Of a DNA stretch of 64,000 bases, positions 56,545 through 64,000 are shown piece after piece. The position numbers were made by a program, and so were the translations under genes. Within the stretch, counting starts at the first letter, position 1, and every line of letters begins with the position of its first letter. Source of the DNA: Protula sp. h YS-2021 (lineage: Eukaryota > Annelida > Polychaeta > Sabellida > Serpulidae); assembly GCA_949752745.1 (NCBI GenBank), contig OX457031.1:39157502-39221501 (forward strand), given 5' to 3'. The notes under the pieces are model-generated. The model did not search any database. It had not been told where the DNA came from and saw nothing but the letters and a program-made list of their open reading frames with translations.

Positions 56545-59235
56545 TATTTAAAAGTTTCTCAACCTGAGCCGTTTTTTATGTACATTTCAAATCGGATTCT
56601 CGCACCAAAAGTACGAGAAAAATCATTCGACTGTTAGATAGCCTCATCCAGGTGGCCTTATAACGTCCCGAAAACAACTACCGCCTGGAAACATGTATCA
56701 GACGGATTTAAGTATTTAAGTTTTTTTTATCAATGCTCTTTGCACGTGCAAAGCAACTTAAATTTATGAATGGATGCACGATTTCGGAAATCCGCAATTT
56801 TGTGTGTACTACGTAATTTATCGATCTTAGTGTCTGCATGCATTGTCTTTGCCCCACTTATATCAAGAGCCGAGACCAATCAGAGACTAATAAACCCTAA
56901 CCAGAGTACGCTTCGTGCGCCTCACTTCCAACGGGATAAACAAGTACGCAGAATGATTGGCTCCCTGTGTCTCTCGTGTTGGCTCTGTATGTGAGCCCTT
57001 TCCAAACCGCAACTGGTCATAATGTGACTTCAGCCAATACATCTATACAATTTAGTTTGGTCGTGTCTTTCTTTTTTTTTTTTTTTTGTCTTTTTTTTTG
57101 TTCGTTTTTTGTGTGTTTAATGTTTTTTTTTTCTTTTTTTTTTTTTTTCTTTTTTTTTTTTGCCTCAGAAGAGCAGAACAGGTCAAGCTCTACTTGAAAA
57201 TCAGCTGGGTTCTAGGGCCCCGGATGCCTTTATTTAGGCTTCCAAAGTTTCCCTGATTTTCATACAACAATTTCAAAAAAAATAATGGTTTACTTATGTG
57301 TGTGTGTGAAATTAGGGATACAGTATAATGTAATCCCCAGTGGATTCGTGTAATAATGAGCTCATTCAATTTCGATGTTTTTATTGAGAATTTTCATGTT
57401 TGCAATGTAGTATTTTGCCGAAATTAATCGTCGATTTTGAATTAATATACTCAAAGCACTCGATTGTCAAACTATCATTCATGAAATACTTCAGTACCTG
57501 AATTTAGCGATATCTTTATCCTATGTAACTTATGTCACATTTCACGCCAAATTCTGTTATTTTGGACGGTAATGTTATATATTCCAATTCCTTTCGATGT
57601 GAAAAGGGATACACAGTTTTGAAGAACCACTAAACAGCCTTGGATAATTTTTCGATATAGTTTTATAATGAATATGAGCTTATTTCTTACACGAATTCCC
57701 TAGGGAATTCGTGAAATCCCTAATTACACAGGTTCCCTGTAACCTGTTGCAGACCATACGCGAATTGCCTGGTTGACTTGATGCCTAAATCTTAAGTTAA
57801 TTAGCAATTTTGCCTGTTTTTTTAATAGTTTGACAACACAAATATTGAGTCTACTGAAGTTGAAAACATTAGGCATGACATTTCATGGATTTAAAAATAA
57901 TCTTCCATACATTTATAAGGCTAAAGTTCAGAGGCTTCATATCTTTACACATGAATCAAAAATCGACAAATTAAAATTGGATGTTTTGTGATACCAATCG
58001 CTAATGCTGTGGTTGAATATTTTCCATAGTTAAATTAGTTCAGCAGAGAACCACTCAGAAAGTATTCATGCCAAACATCTCAGATCATTCGGCTATCAAT
58101 TTTGAAAGTTGACTGTCATTGAAATCTACTCCGAAGTATCTTTCCTAAAATATAAAACATCCACTGTCTTTGTTGCACTCACCCCCCCCCCCCCCACCCC
58201 CACACACCTTGAAATCGTTTATAAAATGAAAGTTTTGCTAAACGCCATCAAATAAGAACTGAATGTTCTAACAAAATTGAATTAACATTGTCATGTAAGA
58301 CTAGATATATCAGGACAACACATTCCAAGCCAGGCAGATGAAAGCTTCCTTGACGAGCCTTGATAACATTGCATGGAAGGAGCTTATAAAAGAATGGCAA
58401 GCAGTTAATCGATGCCGATACCTTACTTCAATGAAACCAGTGACTGAAGAAAAAAGTGCTTAAAATAAGTGTTGTCAAGTAAACCATTATTTTTTTTGAA
58501 ATTGTTGTATAAAAATCAGGGAAACTTTGGAAGCCTAAATAAGGGCATCCGGGGCCCTAGAACCCAGCTGATTTTCAAGTAGAGCTTGACCTGTTCTGCT
58601 GAGGCAAAAAAAAAAACAAGAAAAAAAAAACATTAAACACACAAAGGACGTACAAAAAAAAACCAAAAAGAAAAAAAACGAACGACACGACCAAACTAAA
58701 TTGTATCGATGTATTGGCTGAAGTCACATTATGACCAGTCGCGGTTTGGATAGGGCTAACATACAGAGCCAACACGAGAGACACAGGGAGCCAATCATTC
58801 TGCGTACTTGTTTATCCCGTTGGAAGTGAGGCCCACGAAGCGTACTCTGGTCAGGGTTTATTGGTCTCTGATTGGTCTCGGCTCTTGATTTTAGTGGGGC
58901 AAAGACAATGCATGCAGACGCTAAGATCGATAAAGTACGTAGTACACACAAAATTGCGGATTTTCCGAAACCATGCATCCATTCATAAATTAAAGTTATG
59001 CAAACGATGAGGTGTTTCTAAGTTGCTTTGCAAGTGCAAAGAGCATTGATAAAGAAAAACGTAAATACTTAAATCCGTCTGATGGATGTTTTCAGGCGGT
59101 AGTTGTTTTCGGGACGTTATAAAGCCACCTGGATGCAGGTTATCTAACAGTCGAATGATTCTTGTACTTGTGCAAGAGTCCGATTTGAAATGTACATAAA
59201 AAAGGATTAGGTTGAGAAAATTTTTAAAATCGCAC
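56545..59235. mobile_element. Foldback-like structure: 750-bp inverted arms around a 1.2-kb spacer
   Basis: The left arm 56,545-57,295 and right arm 58,477-59,235 are inverted copies. They share TTCTCAACCT at the outer ends, CATTCGACTGTTAGATA, GCTCTTTGCAC-TGCAAAGCA, GTCTGCATGCATTGTCTTTG, and AAGTAAACCATTATT at the inner ends. The arms carry matching pseudo-frames on opposite strands and differ by scattered substitutions, small indels and T-run length. The spacer has no transposase. It could be a foldback element or a large MITE. Confidence 0.85.
57690..57713. repeat. 24-bp perfect palindrome in the spacer
   Basis: CACGAATTCCCT followed at once by its exact reverse complement, near the middle of the inverted-repeat spacer. 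Confidence 0.95.
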
Positions 59236-59239
59236 ATCA

Positions 59240-60240
59240 GTACGAGTTTCGGGAAAATGGTCATAGCCTAGGAATATGTCCTTTTTATTCAATTGGTGTC
59301 AGTTTTCGATATGTCAGAATGCGGCTTATTGACCTCTGTGTTTGAGTAAAATGCCTGACAGCTGCTTCGGTTAAGCCATGCTTTATTTGTGTGAAGTTAA
59401 TGAACGTAATAACAAGTATCTGTGTCCAATGCACATTGATTTTCTATCAAGAACACATTTTTGCGATGGAATCATCAAACGCAGTGTTGAGTTTTCTTAA
59501 TAGGATTTAAAATTAAGGCTGTAAGCCCAGCTGTACCAAATTCAACTGATGCTTTTCTGCTCGCAGTATGTTTTGCTTTTAGGGAACTTCTTAGCTAACG
59601 CCGATTGCACCCTGCTTTTGTCTAACCACCTTCAGTATAAAAATAAGAAGAATTTTTTTCCATAATTTTTGGGCTCATTTAATTTTTAGCACCTTCAGGT
59701 TTAAAAAAGTTTGTTTAATGTGTTAATTCGAATATAACCTTTAATCGAGTATAGCCAGAATTTAGCTGTCCACCAATTTCATATTCCTGGCCAATGTAGG
59801 GAAGTATAAATGAACTTTCAACTCAAGACCGCTTTTCGTTTTTGTTTTTTTTTTTGGTGGAAGTAGTGGAATGAAGAAGGGTGTTTCAGATGAACCCGTT
59901 TAAGCCCGGCGTCTTTCTGCAACGAGTACAGTGGTGATCAAGTGTGTGGTGAAAGTAACTACTGGGGCCTGGCAGCTACGGAAACCTGCTGGTAGAAATG
60001 GCGATGCTAACCGATTCAGCGATATTCGCGATATTTCGATCTCGATAACCAGATACGATACAGCGATATGAGTATTAGAAAACCGATTTTAATCAACGCC
60101 ATTCTGTAAAACGTAATACGGAGAGGAATTGACTTTAGCTGTATTTTTCATAGTTCGTACACGAAGGATAGCTTACGAGATGCAGGCCTGGAAATTAATG
60201 TTTTTCTGTTGGGGCACTCCGGAGCCTCGGGGAGAAGTCT
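59240..60240. other. Intergenic DNA, no gene seen
   Basis: No recognisable exon. A GCGATATTCGCGATATTTCG-like block sits at 60,018-60,070. Confidence 0.35.
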
Positions 60241-60469
60241 AGAGTACCAGAGTGAAATGTGGGAGGCCCAATATATATATATATATATATATTTTGCGAA
60301 AGCTGGGTGTAGTCTCCTCTGTTGTATTGTTATATGTTTTGCAGTTTAACAAAGGTTATGAAAAAAAACTGAGGCCAGGTAAAAATAACCTTGTTTCTCA
60401 TCCCTGGTGGGCCATTAAAAATCAATGTAAAATTTAAATTTAAGATGTAAATAGTGAAAGCAAATTATG

Positions 60470-60664
60470 GTGGCCCGAAAGGCCGAAAAAACTTCCTCCT
60501 CTAATGGCATGAGGTACGTAAGCATTCTTGGTGTCACTCCTTCGGCGCAAGCATATTGTTGCGGGGAACAGTTGGTCGCAGAAAACGCATAGATTCTATG
60601 CTTTTTCTGTGAAGTAGAAGTTAGAACTGTAGTTAGTGGTAATTCATAGGAACCTGCTTTCACT
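60470..60664 (-). other. Possible exon of unknown protein
   Basis: On the minus strand a strong acceptor (TTTTGTTTTTTGTTTTACAG) precedes an open frame from about 60,662: KAGSYELPLTTVLTSTSQKK, then FSATNCSPQQYACAEGV and PRMLTYLMPLEEE. Composition looks protein-like, but no family is recognised and no donor is convincing. Confidence 0.3.
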
Positions 60665-60734
60665 GTAAAACAAAAAACAAAAACAAAAAAAAATTAAATA
60701 AATAAATAACAGAAAAAAGAACGAAACGAAATTC

Positions 60735-60735
<1 letters not shown>

Positions 60736-60783
<48 letters not shown>
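60736..60783. repeat. (AAT)n microsatellite
   Basis: About 16 ATA/AAT units after an A-rich run. Confidence 0.95.
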
Positions 60784-60786
<3 letters not shown>

Positions 60787-60799
60787 AGCAGAAAAAAAC

Positions 60800-62925
60800 C
60801 CGAAGATGTGGCGTAACTTTCAAACTTGTTTAAAATTTGTCATTCTTGGCCTAACCGATTTATGAAAATACGATTTTTGTTTGCAGCATCTGGCTGTCAA
60901 TAAAATGTTACCATCTAAATCTAAATGCAGAACAATAGCTGAGCCTCTTTCCTAACGACACTTTGATATTTAAACAAGTTACAGAATGGTTGAAATTTGA
61001 CAAAAACAAATATAAGTTGTAGTTTTGCATGAGTGATTAACGAATGTGAAATTACACAGTGTGGCCAAAACAAGAGGTTTGATTTGGAAATTACACGTGC
61101 GAAAAGAACAGATGCGCAACAGTCTCAGGGACTTGAAAATGCGACACACCATAATAAACGTATGTGTGGATATCTTGTGTATGTCTGTCACTGCTTTCAT
61201 GGTATACAAGTAATAGAGGACTAAGAAAACTTGTCTTTTATTGTTTTTTATCAGTTATTGCATTTGCGTAAATTCTGTTATAAAAAATGTAAAGGGTTGG
61301 GAGATTTACGCTGTAAGGTTTCGCTTATGGAGCTGGGCCATAGATAACTGACCATGCGGTCTTGTTGCGGCATTACATATCTCTTTACATGATGTCAGTG
61401 CGTGGTCTGCTAAGTTTTCAAGGCGCGGCTAAGGTAATTCCAACTGGGCTAAAACCTGAAAAAAAAAAATAAATGAATAAAAGAAAAAGATGTCCAGAAC
61501 ATTGTTTAATTTATGCGTGGATGTTTTGAACTGTTTGCTATATTCTTATTTTTAAGATTTATATTATTTATATTATTGCTGTTGCTTATTTTGCTATGAT
61601 ATGTAGAGTTTTAAATGGTCATATATATATATATATATATATGATGGTGATGCTGATGATGTCCTTAAAACGAAGACAGACCAGAATACTACACCAGCGC
61701 AGTTTCAGGAACGGCTTTGAAGTTATTCGAGGATGTTACAACAGCTTTGTGTTATCACGGCCCAATGTGTAATATTCACATAATATTAAAAACAAAGTAA
61801 AATTGAGCGAGGAGACGCACCTTGGAGCGTTGTAAGGTTGGCTAACAGGCGAACATTCGCAGGGATGCATGACATACACGCACACACACACTGAAAAAAA
61901 CAGCGTAATCGGATGGATAAGAGCTGCTCACATGAACAAAAACACGACCGCACCTGCAACAAGAAAGTGGAATACTACCTAAATGAATTAGTAAATGTGA
62001 AATACTGAATTAATACTGGAATACTCAAGTGGATTTGAGATCGTAGAATAGTAAAAAGTGATCGAAAAAAAAAAAAATGTCTAGCAGAATGTAATCTCAA
62101 TCAACTACAAATTATTTTTTTCAAATATCTTGACATTTAAACGGCTTATTTAGCAACAAAATCACAAAAATAGAAAATACGTAGTCTGTTATCAAAGTAT
62201 CAACTGTAACTTCTTGCCTCGCAGCACTGTTGTGTGAACGCACTTTTCTCGCCTCGTCTCGTACTGGCCTGTCTCGGGCACTTCCGGTGCTATCTCCTTC
62301 TCTCTAGATTCGCCAGTTGTCAACCACATTAAACCCATCTGCTGAATTTATTCTAGGGAAAAACTTGTACATCGCTATCTGACTAATTTTTTAGTTATTT
62401 GAAACTCTGTTAATTACGAATTGAAGCATTGTTTGCCTCCATTAAATTGCTCTTGTAATCTTGGTGTTTATAGTTAACACTGGGTTATTGGTCGTATAGT
62501 TTTTAGGGCTGGCCGTCGGTTTCTGTCCGGCTGTTTGTTAACATGCTTATGCCTACATTGTTTGGTCGATTGCTGAAATATTCCAAATATATAGAAGAAA
62601 ACAAAGAAAACGCTTGCTGCTTTATTCAGTTCTTGTGTAATTCAGATTATCAAAATTCAGTACATTTTCAGTTAAGCTCACTCTGCTTCCTCATCTTCGC
62701 TTGAATATCCACAGGCGCATTGTTCATTTAGAACGTATTCAGAGGGGGACTTAGCCAATTTCACTGGCAGCTTCTTTAAAAGAAGAAATCTGAAACGAAC
62801 AAAAACCAGATACAGTTGTGGTAGTCTATTCCCGAATAGACGTATTTTTCACTCTTTATTGTAAGAAAAAGAAAGAAGTTTCGATTTCTGCGACATTCGA
62901 TTTATCGGTGGTCCAGTAAAAAAGT
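60800..62925. other. Intergenic DNA, no gene seen
   Basis: AT-rich with a TA microsatellite at 61,620-61,642 and a short CACACA run at 61,881-61,890. No exon recognised. Confidence 0.35.
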
Positions 62926-62927
62926 GC

Positions 62928-62970
62928 CTGGTTTCTTATTTGTTTCAGAATTCTTATTTTAAGTAATACG
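62928..62970. repeat. Solo end of the 23.6-kb MITE family
   Basis: CTGGTTTCTTATTTGTTTCA then GAATTCTTATTTTAAGTAA is a near match to the right terminus of the MITE at 23,937-23,979. No opposite end is seen nearby; the LINE fragment starts within about 15 bp. Confidence 0.7.
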
Positions 62971-62981
62971 GTGTTGGTTAT

Positions 62982-63656
62982 GTGCCTCAAATACTAGTAG
63001 ATGCTGGTTATAGCGTTGTACAGTCGGCGAAAGCGATTAAAAGGCTAGGCGTTATTATCGGCCAATCGCTGTCCATGGAAGACCACATAAGCGGCATATG
63101 CAGAACGTGTCTGTTCTACATAATTTGGATACAAAAAATCCGACGCTGTTTAACCGGTGAAGCGTCTACGTCATAACCAGAATTAACTACTGCAATGCAC
63201 TGTTGGTCGTTTTACCGAAATACCAGAATGCATGCCCTCAACGGATAATGAATTTTAGCGCCAGACTCGTTTTCCAAAAACCGCGGGACTAGAGTATTAC
63301 TCAACTTCCAGTCGAAGTGCACTGGTTAAGCACAGAGGATTGAATAGTTCTCAGAATCTTGTATCTTGTTTAATAACAAAGCACCCTCATGCCAGGCGAA
63401 TATAGTTACTCCATACACCTCAAAACGGATACTGCTGTCGTCTGCCAGTAATGGCCTTTATGTTCCAAAATCTCGCAAAGGTGATCCAGCTTTCAGCCGG
63501 GCTAGCCCCGTGTTTGGCAAACCGTATGTGTTTACCTCTGGAAACAACCGTCGTTGCCTATTTTCAAACACGAACTTAAAACTTTTCTGTTAAAGAAATG
63601 GTATTTTAAACGTTGTAGTGTATAGGACCGATAAAATGCGCATTTTAAATGACTCC

Positions 63657-63730
<74 letters not shown>

Positions 63731-63735
63731 TAATC
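62982..63735 (+). mobile_element. LINE 3' fragment (CR1/L2-like) with ATG-repeat tail
   Basis: The plus strand carries RT C-terminal motifs with frame breaks: AIKRLGVIIGQSLSMEDHIS, IQKIRRCLTGEA, then near 63,180 RINYCNALL-type residues, and from 63,370 NKAPSC, VTPYTSKRILLSSASNGLYV and PKSRKGDPAFSRASPVFGKP. These match the RT C-terminal block of CR1/L2-group elements. It ends in a long GAT repeat (63,657-63,730), a typical LINE tail. Confidence 0.85.
63657..63730. repeat. (GAT)n microsatellite
   Basis: About 24 uninterrupted TGA/GAT units at the LINE 3' end. Confidence 0.95.
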
Positions 63736-63861
63736 TCAGTGTTAGGACTTTCCTATCTGTTGCAATTGTCAGCCGATATGGTTGGTTCTCTCATTGCACG
63801 CCGAAGCACCGTCAGTCGAGTTGGAGCATCGAGGAGTAACGTGTTGGGGTTTATTTTTCAG

Positions 63862-64000
63862 CGCGTATTCATCAAGGCAATGGGGTCGCCACAGATGGGC
63901 CTCGTGTTTGCAGTGGGCCTCGTGTCTGGATTCATCCTCAGCTTCGTCGTAATGAACTATGGCGATGCTTTTTCAGTACGCTCCTCCATGAAACAGTCGA
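63862..64000 (+). CDS. N-terminus of a type II single-pass membrane protein (partial)
   Basis: A good acceptor (GGTTTATTTTTCAG) opens an exon at 63,862. The start codon is at 63,880 and the frame stays open to the window edge (40 codons). The protein begins MGSPQMGLVFAVGLVSGFIL, then SFVVMNYGDAFSVRSS. That is a short cytoplasmic tail and a hydrophobic helix at about residues 6-25, then a polar stem, the layout of Golgi type II enzymes such as glycosyltransferases. No catalytic part is present, so the family is not assignable. An intron in the 5' UTR is implied. Alternatives are a signal peptide or another anchored protein. Confidence 0.55.

Noticed and set aside
57121..57165. Phe-rich protein near the T-runs
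   Set aside because: Translation of poly-T inside the arms of the inverted repeat, with length differing between the arms.

Overview
The window is animal nuclear DNA. It has short protein-coding exons in conserved intron phases, GT-AG introns of 0.1 to 3 kb, AT-rich intergenic DNA and a heavy load of minisatellites, MITEs, pogo/Tigger elements and non-LTR retrotransposons. The mix of a secreted chitin-binding protein and a secreted von Willebrand A plus C1q protein suits a marine invertebrate. A lophotrochozoan, perhaps a mollusc, is my best guess, but no feature proves it. There is no bacterial gene organisation, rRNA or CRISPR.

Layout, left to right. (1) 1-650, minus: first two exons of a small secreted protein with a peritrophin-A (CBM14) chitin-binding domain, with a TATA box near 750. 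(2) 3,040-15,689, minus: a complete, nearly fully resolved secreted multidomain gene: signal peptide, three vWA domains with intact MIDAS motifs, a Thr-rich linker, a Cys linker and a C-terminal C1q domain. Its introns hold two pogo/Tigger remnants and a 41-bp minisatellite. (3) 15.7-31.4 kb: no firm gene. It holds a G-rich 30-bp minisatellite just upstream of the vWA-C1q start codon, a 25-bp minisatellite split by a Tx1-like LINE that is itself split by a pogo element, a MITE, and CAACGT-rich repeats. (4) 31,460-41,990, minus: the GTF3C4 gene (TFIIIC 90-kDa subunit), recovered over 18 exons except its N-terminus. One intron carries a 2.1-kb satellite of CACGTG/TGATCA units. (5) 42-63.8 kb: repeat territory with a tRNA-derived composite SINE, nested MITEs, a second LINE with coiled-coil, endonuclease and RT remnants, a 2.7-kb inverted-repeat structure, and a third LINE 3' end. 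(6) 63,862-64,000, plus: the first coding exon of a type II single-pass membrane protein running off the window.

Functionally, the CBM14 gene and the vWA-C1q gene are neighbours on one strand and both encode secreted, matrix- or recognition-type proteins. GTF3C4 is an unrelated housekeeping gene of RNA polymerase III transcription. Exon boundaries were derived by hand from splice consensus, reading phase and family knowledge; no search was run.
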